64,000 bases of DNA. It comes from Candidatus Ideonella esbjergensis (GTDB lineage: Bacteria; Pseudomonadota; Gammaproteobacteria; Burkholderiales; Burkholderiaceae_C). Below are positions 52,082-61,549 of the stretch, piece after piece. The stretch is from assembly GCA_016710065.1 (NCBI GenBank), contig JADJLP010000001.1, positions 1,116,001 to 1,180,000 on the forward strand. Direction: 5' to 3'. The notes below the pieces were generated by a model, which was given only the letters and a program-made list of their open reading frames with translations, was not told the origin of the DNA and made no database searches. Position 1 is the first letter of the stretch. Every line of letters starts with the position of its first letter. Both the position numbers and the translations under genes were made by a program.

Positions 52082-54997
52082 ATGCACCACGCCACCACTT
52101 TCAACCGTGCCAGCCGACCGCCACGCCAGGCCCGCACAGCGCTGGCGCCGCTGCTGGGCATCGGGCTGGCGCTGTTGATGCTGCTGGCCGCTTGCGGCGG
52201 CGGCGAGCCGCCCGACGACGAGCCCGACCCCGGCCCGATCTCCGGCGTGGAGGTCGTGAACCTGACCCGCACCTGGTGGTTCGCCCACCGGGCGAACAAC
52301 GCGATGCGCTACACCGACACGCCGGGATCGCCGCACCACCGCGCCGGCTTCGGCGCTGTCAACGACCCGCCCTACAAGTTCGCGTACGCGCCGGGCGGCT
52401 TCCTGCCGCCGGGGCGCGGGCCGGACAGCGAGGGCGAGGTCTACAGCACCTACGACGGCACCGTCTACGGCGTGAAGCTGGACTCACCCTGGGCCTCGGC
52501 GGACAACGACTACGCCATCCAGACCCGGGCCATCTACGAGCAACGCCAGTACTTCCAGAAGGTGGCGGCCGCAGCGCGCCTGCGGCTGAAGGTGTCGGCT
52601 GTGCTGATCGAGGCCGCCAGCGGCAACACCCGCTACAGCACGGGTTGCACACCGGCGGACGCCGCCGATTGCTCCGGCAATCTGGTGGGCAAGGTGTCCT
52701 ACGACGTTGAACTGCGTCGGGTGAGCAACGGCGACCTGCTGGCCACCTGGCGCGGCTATGCGGAGCTCGCCGGGCTGCAGGACGCCTGGGAGTACCGCGG
52801 TACCGAGTACGGGCCCGATGCCAACCCGGACATGGGGAGGTTCAATGCCTGGGAGGGCACCGATCTCGTCAAGGAATACTGGCGCGAAAACGGCACCGGC
52901 ACGCACCACGCCAGGCTCACGCTGCGATCGCCGGTGTCGCTGGATGTCCCGCTCGACCAAATTCCCCAGGGCGAGAAGTTCTACATCGAGGCACGGGTGA
53001 CGGCCAACGCCTACAACGGCATGCAGGGCGAATCGGGCATCACGGTGTGGCTCCAGGATCCCGTGACCGGCCAGGCGATGGAGTCGTTGGTGGAAGGCGC
53101 GGACCCGATCCCCGTGCCCGAACCCGCACCGGTGAACGCGCCGGCGCCGGCGCTGGCCGCCTGCAGTGGCTCGCCGAATCCGGCGGCGGGCGTGTTCGAG
53201 TTCGCCTCGGCTGCGATCAATGCCGACGAAGGGCAGAACCTGCGGGTGTGGATCCGCCGCAGCGGCGGCAGCCAAGGAGCCGCCAGCGTGCGGGTCAGTC
53301 TGCGTGGCCTCGATGCCACGGCGGGCACGGACTTCGACGACCTGTCGCAGACGTTGGAGTTTGCCGGCGGGCACGAGGGCGAGGAGGCGGTGGAGGTGTG
53401 GATCCCGCACGATGGCCTGCTGGAGCCGGATGAGCGCTTCGAGCTCGCGCTATCCGACGTGCGCGGTTGCGCCGCCCTGGGGCCCATGGTGACCAGCATC
53501 GTCACCATCGCCGACCACGACACGCGCAACCAGACCTTCACGCTCGGCGGCACCGTCAGCGGCCTGGTCGGCAGCGGTCTGTTCGTGCGCAGCAACGGAT
53601 TCGACGTGCGGGTGGATGCATCCGGCCCCTTCACACTGCCCGGCACCTTCGCGCCCGGCACAGCCTACAACCTGGACGTGGAGGTGCAGCCCAGCAACCC
53701 ATTGCAGGTGTGCCGTGTGACCAACGGCCAGGGCACGATAGTCAACGCCAACATCACCGACCTGGCGGTGGTGTGCGACCCGCCAGCGCCGCCACCGGCC
53801 GGCGGCGCGCCGGACCCTGGATTTGCCGGCGGCATGGTCAGCAACCCGTCGCATGGCCGCATTCTGTCGATGGCCTTGCAGCCCGATGGCCGCATCGTGG
53901 TGCTCACCGACTTCAACAAGCTGCTGCGCTACCAGGTCGACGGCACGCTGGACACCTCGTTCGGCAGCAACGGCGTGGTCAGCGCCACGCTGGGCGGCAG
54001 CGCACTCGATCTGCTGCGCGCGGTGGCGCTGCAGGCCGACGGTGGCATCCTGGTGGCCGGCATGGCCCGGGCCAGTGGCGGAAGTACCACCGCCGAGGAC
54101 ATGGGCATCAAGCGCTACCTGCCCAATGGCACGGTGGACGCCGCTTTTGGCACGGCGGGCTTCGTGCGGGTGGACATCGCCGGCCGCGCCGACGACGCCA
54201 ACGCGATCGCCGTGCAGCCCGACGGCAAGATCGTGCTGGGTGGCCTGGCCGTGATGTCGGTCCTCGGGGCCAGCGACTTCGCGCTGGCGCGGCTGGATGC
54301 CAACGGCGCGCTCGATGCCGGCTTCGGCAGCGGCGGCAAACTCACGGTGAATGCCGGCGGCGCGCTCGACATTGCGGCCGCCATGGCCTTGCAGGCTGAT
54401 GGCGCCATCGTGCTGGTGGGCCGCACGGCCACCGGCGGCGGTGCCACACCCGACACCGGCGTGCTGCGCGTGTCGGCCAGCGGCGTGGTGGAGCTGGCGC
54501 TCAAGCTGCCGCTCACGGCGGACTGGGATGAGGCCACCGGCGTGGCCATCCAGCCCGACGGCAAGATCGTGCTCGCGCTGGAGGCACAAGCCGACGCCGC
54601 TGGCCTGTACCAGCATGCGCTGGCGCGCCTCAAGCCCGACGGCACGCTGGACGAAAGCTTTGGCACGCTGGGCGTGGCGCTGGCCAGCTTCTCGGTGGGT
54701 GGCGACCATGCGCGCGCGCCGGTGCTGCTGGCCGATGGCCGCATCGTCACAGCTGGCTTCGCGCGCAACCAGGTGCTGCAGTTGTCAGACAAGGACGACT
54801 TTCTCATCACCCGCCACCTGAGCGACGGCACGCTGGATGCCAGCTTCGGCAGCGGCGGCAAGCTGATCCTCGATTTCTTCGGTGCCTCCGATGGCGCCAG
54901 TGCGCTGCTGCTGCAACCCGACGGCAAGTTGCTGGTGGGCGGCCTGGCGCGCAACGGCACCGCCAACGGCCTGGGGCTGCTGAGGCTGCTGCCCTGA
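52082..54997 (+). CDS. lipoprotein with Calx-beta and delta-60 repeats
   Basis: 971 residues from the ATG at 52082, behind GGGAGA. Lipobox LLAAC followed by GGGEPPDDEPD. Residues about 60-340 have no recognised domain. A Calx-beta-like domain follows (FEFASAAINADEGQNLRVWI to PDERFELALSDV), then a short Ig-like segment and about six delta-60 repeats of about 50 residues (LQPDGRIVVL..., GTLDTSFGSNGVV, ALQADGGILVAG), which probably form a beta-propeller. It is expected to be a surface or periplasmic lipoprotein. Confidence 0.8.
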   Translation: MHHATTFNRASRPPRQARTALAPLLGIGLALLMLLAACGGGEPPDDEPDPGPISGVEVVNLTRTWWFAHRANNAMRYTDTPGSPHHRAGFGAVNDPPYKFAYAPGGFLPPGRGPDSEGEVYSTYDGTVYGVKLDSPWASADNDYAIQTRAIYEQRQYFQKVAAAARLRLKVSAVLIEAASGNTRYSTGCTPADAADCSGNLVGKVSYDVELRRVSNGDLLATWRGYAELAGLQDAWEYRGTEYGPDANPDMGRFNAWEGTDLVKEYWRENGTGTHHARLTLRSPVSLDVPLDQIPQGEKFYIEARVTANAYNGMQGESGITVWLQDPVTGQAMESLVEGADPIPVPEPAPVNAPAPALAACSGSPNPAAGVFEFASAAINADEGQNLRVWIRRSGGSQGAASVRVSLRGLDATAGTDFDDLSQTLEFAGGHEGEEAVEVWIPHDGLLEPDERFELALSDVRGCAALGPMVTSIVTIADHDTRNQTFTLGGTVSGLVGSGLFVRSNGFDVRVDASGPFTLPGTFAPGTAYNLDVEVQPSNPLQVCRVTNGQGTIVNANITDLAVVCDPPAPPPAGGAPDPGFAGGMVSNPSHGRILSMALQPDGRIVVLTDFNKLLRYQVDGTLDTSFGSNGVVSATLGGSALDLLRAVALQADGGILVAGMARASGGSTTAEDMGIKRYLPNGTVDAAFGTAGFVRVDIAGRADDANAIAVQPDGKIVLGGLAVMSVLGASDFALARLDANGALDAGFGSGGKLTVNAGGALDIAAAMALQADGAIVLVGRTATGGGATPDTGVLRVSASGVVELALKLPLTADWDEATGVAIQPDGKIVLALEAQADAAGLYQHALARLKPDGTLDESFGTLGVALASFSVGGDHARAPVLLADGRIVTAGFARNQVLQLSDKDDFLITRHLSDGTLDASFGSGGKLILDFFGASDGASALLLQPDGKLLVGGLARNGTANGLGLLRLLP

Positions 54998-55027
54998 CGC
55001 CGCCACCAACACACAGGAGACACGAAC

Positions 55028-55570
55028 ATGAGCTCTGACGAAAGGATGGAAGGCCGCGCACCCGAAGGCCATCCGGTGCGCCCGCCCGCCATGCCGCCCT
55101 TCGGGCGCATCGTGCTGGCGCAGGGCACAGGCTGCGGGCCCACCGAGCTGGCCGCGTTCGACGCCGCGCTGCGCGATGCGGGCGTGGCCAACTACAACCT
55201 GCTGTGCCTGTCGTCGGTGATTCCGCCCGGCAGCTGTCTTGAGCGCGCCCGCTGGGTGACACCGGCCGAGCACTGGGGGCAGCGCCTCTACGTGGTGCTG
55301 TCACAGGCGCGCAGTGCGCAACCGGGCGAGACCGTGCATGCTGGCATAGGTTGGGTGCAGCACGCGGTGGGCGGGCATGGCCTGTTCGTGGAGTTGCACG
55401 ACACCGACCGTGCGCGCTTGCGAGACAACCTGGCGGCCACGCTGGCCGCGATGCAGCGTGGCCGTGGCATCGAGCTCGGCACCGTGCACACCGAGATTGC
55501 CAGCGCCACCTGCGAGCAAGAGCCCGTGTGTGCGCTGGTGGTGGCGGTGTACGCGCCACAGGCCTGGTAG
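55028..55570 (+). CDS. pyruvoyl-dependent arginine decarboxylase
   Basis: 180 residues. The PvlArgDC pattern is clear: GTGCGPTELAAFDAALRDAG, then NYNLLCLSSVIPPGS, and GIGWVQ with HGLFVEL. The self-cleavage site is expected at Ser62-Ser63 (LSSVIPPG), giving a pyruvoyl group on the second Ser. The enzyme makes agmatine from arginine and releases CO2. The 3-bp gap to the PACE efflux gene suggests an operon. Confidence 0.87.
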   Translation: MSSDERMEGRAPEGHPVRPPAMPPFGRIVLAQGTGCGPTELAAFDAALRDAGVANYNLLCLSSVIPPGSCLERARWVTPAEHWGQRLYVVLSQARSAQPGETVHAGIGWVQHAVGGHGLFVELHDTDRARLRDNLAATLAAMQRGRGIELGTVHTEIASATCEQEPVCALVVAVYAPQAW

Positions 55571-55573
55571 GCC

Positions 55574-56017
55574 ATGGTGGCGATGGCGGTACCGCTGCGC
55601 AGCCTGCGCGAGCGCATGCTGCAGACCCTGCTGTTCGAGGCCGGTGGTCTGCTGCTGGTGGCGCCGCTGCTGATGTGGGTCAGCGGTGCGCAGGCACTGG
55701 ATTCGGTGGCGCTGCTGGCCGCACTGTCGGCAGTGGTGATGGGCTGGGCCGCGCTGTTCAACACCGTGTTCGACGCGGTGGAGGTGCGCCTGGCGCGGCG
55801 TGTGGCCAGCGACCGGCCGCACCGCCTGCGCGTGCTGCACGCGGTGGCATTGGAAGCCAGCTCGGTGGTGGTGAGCTGCCCGGTGATCGTGGTGATGACC
55901 TCGCTGGGCTGGTGGCAGGCGCTGGCCGCCGACGTGGCGCTCACGCTGGTCTATGCGGCCTACGGCTATGTCTACCACTGGGCGTTTGACCTCTGGCGGC
56001 CGGTGCGCGGCCCCTGA
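55574..56017 (+). CDS. PACE-family efflux protein
   Basis: 147 residues; an ATG at 55583 is an alternative start. Four hydrophobic helices in two repeats of the BTP/PACE domain: RMLQTLLFEAGGLLLVAPLL, then ALFNTVFDAVEVRLARR (consensus NxxFDxxE), RVLHAVALEASSVVVSCPVI and YGYVYHWAFDLW (second NxxFD-like site). Family members export short diamines and biocides by proton antiport. Next to an arginine decarboxylase, agmatine or putrescine is a plausible substrate, by inference. Confidence 0.85.
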   Translation: MVAMAVPLRSLRERMLQTLLFEAGGLLLVAPLLMWVSGAQALDSVALLAALSAVVMGWAALFNTVFDAVEVRLARRVASDRPHRLRVLHAVALEASSVVVSCPVIVVMTSLGWWQALAADVALTLVYAAYGYVYHWAFDLWRPVRGP

Positions 56018-56054
56018 ACCTAGAAACGGCAGTTCACCTTCGCAGACACTGAGG

Positions 56055-57659
56055 AAATCCAGCACTGGCGCGGTGTTGCGTTGATTTGGCAGACTCACCC
56101 GATGGGTGAATCAAGACGCAAGCGACAAGGGGCCCTGGTGCAGGGCGATGGACAGGCCTCGCAGCCCGAGGTGGTGGACACGCTGGGCGGGCGCATGCAT
56201 GTGCGCTGGGACAGCGGTGCGGCGGCCACGCCGCACGGTCAACTGTGTACTTCGCTGAGTTTCTGGCCGCCACCGGGGTGTTCGAGCGCTGGGTGTCGGC
56301 GTGCCCGCTGGCCTACAGCAGCGGCAACGCGCCAGACAAGCGCGATGTGCTGGGCACGCTGATGCTGGGGCTGCTGGCCGGGCACCGGCGCTATGCCCAC
56401 ATCACCGCGCTGCGCGGGGACGCGGTGGCCGCGCAGGCGCTGGGCATGAACAAGGTGGTCAGCGAGGACGCGCTGCGCCGCGCGCTCGAGCGCATCGACG
56501 AAGCCAGCAGCACGGCCTGGATGCGACCGGCGCTGATGCACTCGGTGCGCGAGGCACTGGACAAGCCCTGGGTGCTCGACATCGACGCCAGCATCAAGCC
56601 GCTGTACGGCCGCCAAGAGGGCGCCGAGCTGGGCTACAACCCGGGCAAGCCGGGCCGGCCCAGCCATGTGCTGCACACGTTCTGGGTGGGTAACCTGCGC
56701 CTGGTGCTCGATGTCTTGGTCAGCTCGGGCAAGCAGCACACCAGCGTGCACGCCAAGGCCGCGCTCGGGCGGCTGCTCGACGAGCTGGGCGACAAGCGCC
56801 CGGCCCTCGTGCGAGGCGATTCTGGCTACGGCAACGAGGGCATCCTGCTGGAGTTGGAGAGCCGAGCCCAGCCTTACTTGCTGCGTCTGCGCCAGACGGC
56901 CAACGTGCAGCGCCTGGTGGCGATGCAGTTCGCACGACAAGACTGGAGCCGGCCCGACAACCAAGGCTGCCAGATGGTGGAGGACTGGCTGCAACTGCAT
57001 GGCTGGAGCAAGAAGCGCCGGGTGGTCATCGTGCGCCAGCGCATCAAGGGTGGCATCGCACGCGAGCGGCGTGTGCACGGCAAGCAGCTCAAGCTGGACC
57101 TGGTCGGCCCGAGCGTGCACGAGGGCGACCGACTGTGGGAGTACGCGGTGATGGTCACCGATGCGAAGTACCCCATCGAGGCCATCGGCCAGCTCTACCG
57201 TGACCGGGCCGACTGTGAGAACGGGTTTGACGAGTTGAAGAACCAGTGGGGTCTGAGCGGCTTCACCACGCAGGACATCAACCGCTGCCAGACCACGGCG
57301 CGAGCTTGCGCGCTGGCCTACAACTGGTGGAGCTGGTACTGCCGCACCGCCAACCCAACGGCCAGGATGGAGGCCATCACGAGCCGACCGCTGCTGCTGG
57401 CGGCCGTGGGGCGGGCAGCGCACAGCGGCGGGCAGACAACGCTGTATCTGACCCCGATGCACGGCAAGGCCAACCTGCTCAAACCGCTGATCGCCAACAT
57501 CCACGCGGCCTTGCAGCACGTCAAGGCAGCTGCGGAGCAGTTACGTGCAGCTGACCCGTGGGCAATCCTGCTGCGCTATGTGAGCGACAAGATCGCCCCG
57601 TCTCTCGGGCCGTTCAGAACCCCAGTCGGCCTTCAAGCGTCGGGGTAAGTGCCGGATTT
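56055..57659 (+). mobile_element. IS1380-like insertion sequence (about 1.6 kb)
   Basis: AAATCCAGCACT at the left (56055-56066) and the reverse complement of AAATCCGGCACT at the right (57648-57659) match at 11 of 12 positions and flank the transposase region. AGG borders both ends (56052-56054 and 57660-57662) and could be a 3-bp target duplication, short for this family. The exact ends are therefore tentative. Its transposase carries a frameshift, so the copy is probably inactive. Confidence 0.6.
56102..57648 (+). pseudogene. IS1380-like transposase, frameshifted near the N-terminus
   Basis: The ATG at 56102 starts MGESRRKRQGALVQ and runs to ...RWDSGAAATPHGQL, then the reading continues in another frame as VYFAEFLAATGVFERWVSAC from 56245 to the stop at 57648. 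A single missing base near 56244 explains the shift. The rest is intact: DDE-type motifs VLDIDASIKPLYGRQEGAEL and ALVRGDSGYGNEG, and the YRDRADCENGFDELKNQWGL region with the Glu. The downstream part alone (467 residues from a GTG) could be made, but lacks the conserved start. Confidence 0.7.
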
Positions 57660-57715
57660 AGGCTGAATCGAGCGCTCAGGTACCTGTCCAACTCAACCAG
57701 TGTCAGGGGAACCAC

Positions 57716-58102
57716 ATGAACCGCAAGCTGATCGCAGCCGCCCGCCGGCTGACCCGCTCCCTCACCGTGCTGGGCCTGTGCGCAGGCCCCGCCTTGGCGC
57801 AGAGTCTGCCCACGCCCGAAGGCGATTCGGCCTTTGAAGCCGCGATGCAGGCCTATGAACGCAACCACTGGCAGGCGGCCTATGCCGCCTTCGCCGCGCT
57901 GGCCGATGCGGGGCATGCTGAGTCAGCGCGCATCGCGATGCAGATGTGGCGCCACGGGCCAACCCTGTACGGCATCCCATTCGTCGCTGAACCTCGCCAG
58001 ATGGAAAGCTGGTCGCGCTTGCGCAACTGCACCCCAACACTCTCTGCGGACCCAAGAAAAAGGCCGCCCGAGGGCGGCCTTTGCATGTCAGCGCGAAGCT
58101 GA
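57716..58102 (+). CDS. small secreted TPR/Sel1-like protein, odd C-terminus
   Basis: 128 residues with a signal peptide (cleavage near ALA-Q, residues 28-29), then FEAAMQAYERNHWQAAYAAFAALADAGHAESARIAMQMW, one Sel1/TPR-like unit. The last 25 residues (NCTPTLSADPRKRPPEGGLC onward) are encoded by the acnB terminator stem and look non-natural. The true end may have been lost by a frameshift. I do not recognise the family beyond the repeat. Confidence 0.55.
   Translation: MNRKLIAAARRLTRSLTVLGLCAGPALAQSLPTPEGDSAFEAAMQAYERNHWQAAYAAFAALADAGHAESARIAMQMWRHGPTLYGIPFVAEPRQMESWSRLRNCTPTLSADPRKRPPEGGLCMSARS
58059..58082 (-). terminator. intrinsic terminator of acnB
   Basis: AAAGGCCGCCC and GGGCGGCCTTT are perfect 11-bp arms around 2 bases, followed on the minus strand by a T-run (CTTTTTCTTG). 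It lies 21 bp past the acnB stop. On the plus strand it is inside the end of the small secreted protein frame. Confidence 0.85.
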
Positions 58103-60691
58103 TCAGGCGACGGTCTTGGCAGTCTCGGCATACTCTTCGATCTGGTCGAAGTTCATGTACTGGTAGACCTTGGAGCTGTCCTTGTTCAGGCCCACCATGT
58201 CGGCCTGGTACTCGGCCACGGTCGGGATGCGGCCGATCTTGCTGGCGATGGCGGCCAGCTCGGCCGAGGCCAGGTAGACGAAGGTGTTCTTGCCCAGGCG
58301 GTTGGGGAAGTTGCGGGTGGAGGTGGAGACCACTGTGGCACCTTCACGCACCTGGGCCTGGTTGCCCATGCACAGGCTGCAGCCCGGCATTTCGGTGCGG
58401 GCACCCGCAGCGCCGAACACGGCGTAGTGGCCTTCCTTGGTCAGCTCGCTGGCGTCCATCTTGGTGGGCGGGGCCAGCCACAGCTTCACGGGGATGTCGC
58501 GCTTGCCTTCGAGCAGCTTGGACGCGGCACGGAAGTGACCGATGTTGGTCATGCACGAACCGATGAAGACTTCGTCGATCTTGGCGCCGGCCACTTCGCT
58601 GAGCAGCTTGGCATCGTCCGGGTCGTTCGGGCAGCACAGCACGGGCTCGGTCAGCTCGTTCAGGTTGATCTCGATGACGGCGGCGTACTCGGCGTCCTTG
58701 TCGGCTTCGAGCAGGCTGGGGTTGGCCAACCAGGCTTCCACCTTCTCGATGCGGCGGGCCAGGGTCTTGGCGTCGGCATAACCGTCGGCGATCATGTTCT
58801 TCATCAGAACCACGTTCGACTTCAGGTACTCGGCCACTGGCTCCTTGTTGAGCTTGACGGTGCAACCGGCGGCGCTGCGCTCGGCCGAGGCGTCGCTCAA
58901 CTCGAAGGCTTGCTCCACCTTCAGGTCGGGCAGGCCTTCGATTTCCAGGATGCGGCCCGAGAACACGTTCTTCTTGCCAGCCTTGGCGACGGTGAGCAAA
59001 CCGGCCCTGATGGCGTACAGCGGAATGGCATGCACCAGGTCGCGCAGCGTGATGCCGGGCTGCATCGTGCCCTTGAAGCGCACCAGCACCGATTCAGGCA
59101 TGTCCAGCGGCATCACGCCGGTGGCGGCACCGAAGGCCACCAGGCCCGAGCCGGCCGGGAACGAGATACCGATGGGGAAGCGGGTGTGGCTGTCGCCGCC
59201 GGTGCCCACGGTGTCGGGCAGCAGCAGGCGGTTGAGCCAGCTGTGGATCACGCCGTCGCCCGGGCGCAGCGCCACGCCGCCGCGGCTGCTGATGAACGGG
59301 GGCAGCTCGCGGTGCATCTTGGCATCCACGGGCTTGGGGTAGGCGGCGGTGTGGCAGAAGCTCTGCATCACCAGGTCGGCCGAGAAGCCCAGGCAGGCCA
59401 GGTCCTTCAGCTCGTCGCGGGTCATCGGGCCGGTGGTGTCTTGCGAACCCACGGTGGTCATCTTCGGCTCGCAGTAGGTGCCGGGGCGCACCCCCAGGCC
59501 CTCTGGCAGCCCGACGGCGCGGCCCACCATTTTCTGCGCCAGCGTGTAGCCGGCCTTGGTGGCGGCAGGGGTGGTGGGCAGACGGAACAAGGTGGAGGCG
59601 CCCAATCCCAAGAATTCCCGCGCCTTGGCGGTGAGCGAGCGGCCAATGATCAGGTTGATGCGGCCGCCGGCGCGCACTTCGTCGAACAGCACGTCGCTCT
59701 TGAGCTTGAACTCCACCACGGTGGCGCCGTTCTTCACGATCTTGCCGTCATAGGGCAGCACGTCGATGACGTCGCCCATTTCCAGCTTGCTCACGTCCAC
59801 TTCGATGGGCAGCGAGCCCGAGTCTTCTTGCGTGTTGAAGAAGATGGGGGCGATCTTGCCGCCCAGGGTGACGCCGCCGAAGCGCTTGTTCGGCACGAAG
59901 GGAATATCTTGGCCCGTGGCCCAGATCACCGAGTTGGTGGCCGACTTGCGGCTGGAGCCGGTGCCTACCACGTCGCCCACGTAGGCCACGAGGTTGCCCT
60001 TCTTCTTCAGGTCTTCGATGAACTGCATCGGGCCGCGCTTGCCGTCTTCTTCGGGCTTGAAGGCTGCGTCTCCGCGGGTGTTCTTCAGCATCGCCAGGTA
60101 GTGCATCGGGATGTCCGGGCGGCTCCAGGCATCAGGGGCGGGCGACAGATCGTCGGTGTTGGTTTCGCCGGGCACCTTGAAGACGGTGACGGTGATGCTC
60201 TTGGGCACTTCGGGGCGGGTGGTGAACCACTCGGCGTCGGCCCAGCTCTGGATCACTTCCTTGGCCTTGGCGTTGCCGGCCTTGGCGAGGTTGGCCACGT
60301 CGTTGAAGAAGTCGAACATCAGCAGCGTCTTCTTCAGGCCTTCAGCGGCCACGGCGGCCACGTCAGCCTGGGCTAGCAGCTCGATCAGCGGGTGCACGTT
60401 GTAGCCGCCCACCATGGTGCCCAGCAACTCGGTGGCCTTGGCCTTGGAGATCAGCCCCACGGTGAGGTCGCCATGGGCCACGGCGGCCAGGAAGCTGGCC
60501 TTGACCTTGGCGGCGTCGTCCACGCCCGGTGGCACGCGGTGGGTCAGCAGGTCCAGCAGGAAGGCGTCTTCGCCAGCGGGCGGGTTCTTGATCAGCTCGA
60601 TCAGTTCACCCACCTGCTTGGCGTCGAGGGCCAGCGGGGGGATGCCGAGGGCGGCGCGTTCGGCAACGTGTTGGCGATAGGCTTGCAGCAT
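58103..60691 (-). CDS. acnB: aconitate hydratase B
   Basis: 862 residues, the AcnB size (E. coli 865). The HEAT-like N-terminal domain (residues 1-160) is followed by the swivel domain and the Fe-S domains. Cluster ligands: Cys in FIGSCMTNIGHF and in MPGCSLCMGNQAQV. It interconverts citrate and isocitrate in the TCA cycle. A GTCTTATATAAGAC palindrome lies 73 bp upstream. Confidence 0.97.
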   Translation of the reverse strand: MLQAYRQHVAERAALGIPPLALDAKQVGELIELIKNPPAGEDAFLLDLLTHRVPPGVDDAAKVKASFLAAVAHGDLTVGLISKAKATELLGTMVGGYNVHPLIELLAQADVAAVAAEGLKKTLLMFDFFNDVANLAKAGNAKAKEVIQSWADAEWFTTRPEVPKSITVTVFKVPGETNTDDLSPAPDAWSRPDIPMHYLAMLKNTRGDAAFKPEEDGKRGPMQFIEDLKKKGNLVAYVGDVVGTGSSRKSATNSVIWATGQDIPFVPNKRFGGVTLGGKIAPIFFNTQEDSGSLPIEVDVSKLEMGDVIDVLPYDGKIVKNGATVVEFKLKSDVLFDEVRAGGRINLIIGRSLTAKAREFLGLGASTLFRLPTTPAATKAGYTLAQKMVGRAVGLPEGLGVRPGTYCEPKMTTVGSQDTTGPMTRDELKDLACLGFSADLVMQSFCHTAAYPKPVDAKMHRELPPFISSRGGVALRPGDGVIHSWLNRLLLPDTVGTGGDSHTRFPIGISFPAGSGLVAFGAATGVMPLDMPESVLVRFKGTMQPGITLRDLVHAIPLYAIRAGLLTVAKAGKKNVFSGRILEIEGLPDLKVEQAFELSDASAERSAAGCTVKLNKEPVAEYLKSNVVLMKNMIADGYADAKTLARRIEKVEAWLANPSLLEADKDAEYAAVIEINLNELTEPVLCCPNDPDDAKLLSEVAGAKIDEVFIGSCMTNIGHFRAASKLLEGKRDIPVKLWLAPPTKMDASELTKEGHYAVFGAAGARTEMPGCSLCMGNQAQVREGATVVSTSTRNFPNRLGKNTFVYLASAELAAIASKIGRIPTVAEYQADMVGLNKDSSKVYQYMNFDQIEEYAETAKTVA

Positions 60692-60763
60692 GGCGGAGGG
60701 CTCCTGAGGACGGGGGTGTTCAGCGCGGGTGCGGCGCGGGTGCGGGTAACTACCGTATTTTAT

Positions 60764-60777
60764 GTCTTATATAAGAC
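60764..60777. promoter_or_regulatory. GTCTTATATAAGAC palindrome upstream of acnB
   Basis: A perfect 14-bp palindrome, preceded by TTAT, in the acnB leader. The identical palindrome, also preceded by TTAT, is at 63821-63834 between mdh and gntR. The probable binder is the GntR protein encoded at the window end. Confidence 0.7.
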
Positions 60778-60907
60778 TTGCCAAGCCCCCGGACACCGCA
60801 AACACGCTGCGAGCGTGGGCCTGAAGGGCATATCGTCGCGGATTCTGCTGCATCCAAGCTGACAGCAGGGGCGATTTCACGTCGCACTGCAGGGGCAATG
60901 AAGCGAC

Positions 60908-60930
60908 AAAGCCCGGGCGAGCCGGGCTTT
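60908..60930 (-). terminator. intrinsic terminator of the secreted-protein gene
   Basis: AAAGCCCGG and CCGGGCTTT are perfect 9-bp arms with a 5-base loop, 22 bp beyond the stop at 60953; the minus strand continues TTTGTCGCTT. Confidence 0.7.
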
Positions 60931-60952
60931 GAGATGGCCGAAAGCGGTGGGC

Positions 60953-61438
60953 TTACTTGGCGGGGCCGTCCATCATGCTGGTGGCAGGCTTGCCCTCGTC
61001 GGCCTTTTGCAGGTCCAACTGCTTCTCGTGCTGGCAACCATCCACCAGGCGACGGCCATTCTTTACATCCATCAGCATCGACTTGTAGGCGATCTGCAGC
61101 AGCAGGCCCACGCCCTTGACGTCCTCAATGCGCAGCGCACCGGTGCTCGAGAGCACGGGCTTCATCGTGAAGCTTTGCTTGCCGTAGGCCACGTTCACGT
61201 AGCCTTCATTCTTCTCGTCGCGCGCGACCTTGATGGCTTGCTTGAGCTCGCAGGTGTAGTCGCCGTAATGCACGTAGCTGGCAGCTTGCATCTGCTCGGG
61301 CGTGGCGGCGGGCAGGGCCTTGACGGCGGGTGCTGCCTTGGCGGTCTTCTTGGCAGGGGCCTTGGCCTTGGTGTCTGCGGCCTGGGCGGTAAGGGTGGCA
61401 AGGCAGGTCAGCAGGGCCACTGCGAGGATGCGATTCAT
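60953..61438 (-). CDS. secreted protein of unknown function (lysozyme-inhibitor-like size)
   Basis: 161 residues with a signal peptide (cleavage after AQA, residue 20), a Lys/Ala/Pro linker (residues 21-45), and a compact domain with two Cys: YTCELKQAIKVARDEKNEGY and VDGCQHEKQLD. The pair may form a disulfide. The outline (YTC, short strands, terminal Cys) recalls MliC-type lysozyme inhibitors, but I cannot confirm this. It sits between the TCA genes, with its own terminator. Confidence 0.6.
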   Translation of the reverse strand: MNRILAVALLTCLATLTAQAADTKAKAPAKKTAKAAPAVKALPAATPEQMQAASYVHYGDYTCELKQAIKVARDEKNEGYVNVAYGKQSFTMKPVLSSTGALRIEDVKGVGLLLQIAYKSMLMDVKNGRRLVDGCQHEKQLDLQKADEGKPATSMMDGPAK

Positions 61439-61549
61439 CTGAGGTCTCCGAGAAGGGGATGGGAAAAGTCGGCGCGATTGTCCATGCGCGTGTCGCTGGA
61501 TTCGGTGACCGGAAGTATCAGATCGCTGACCCGGCGCAATGTCCGTGAA

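Noticed and set aside
51929..52339. Minus-strand frame between bkdA1 and the delta-60 lipoprotein gene
   Set aside because: It overlaps the lipoprotein start and has the Arg/Gly/His-rich composition of an antisense shadow.
56081..56362. Independent small gene at the left end of the insertion sequence
   Set aside because: The part from 56102 to about 56244 is the N-terminus of the frameshifted transposase; beyond that the frame is out of register with the transposase body.
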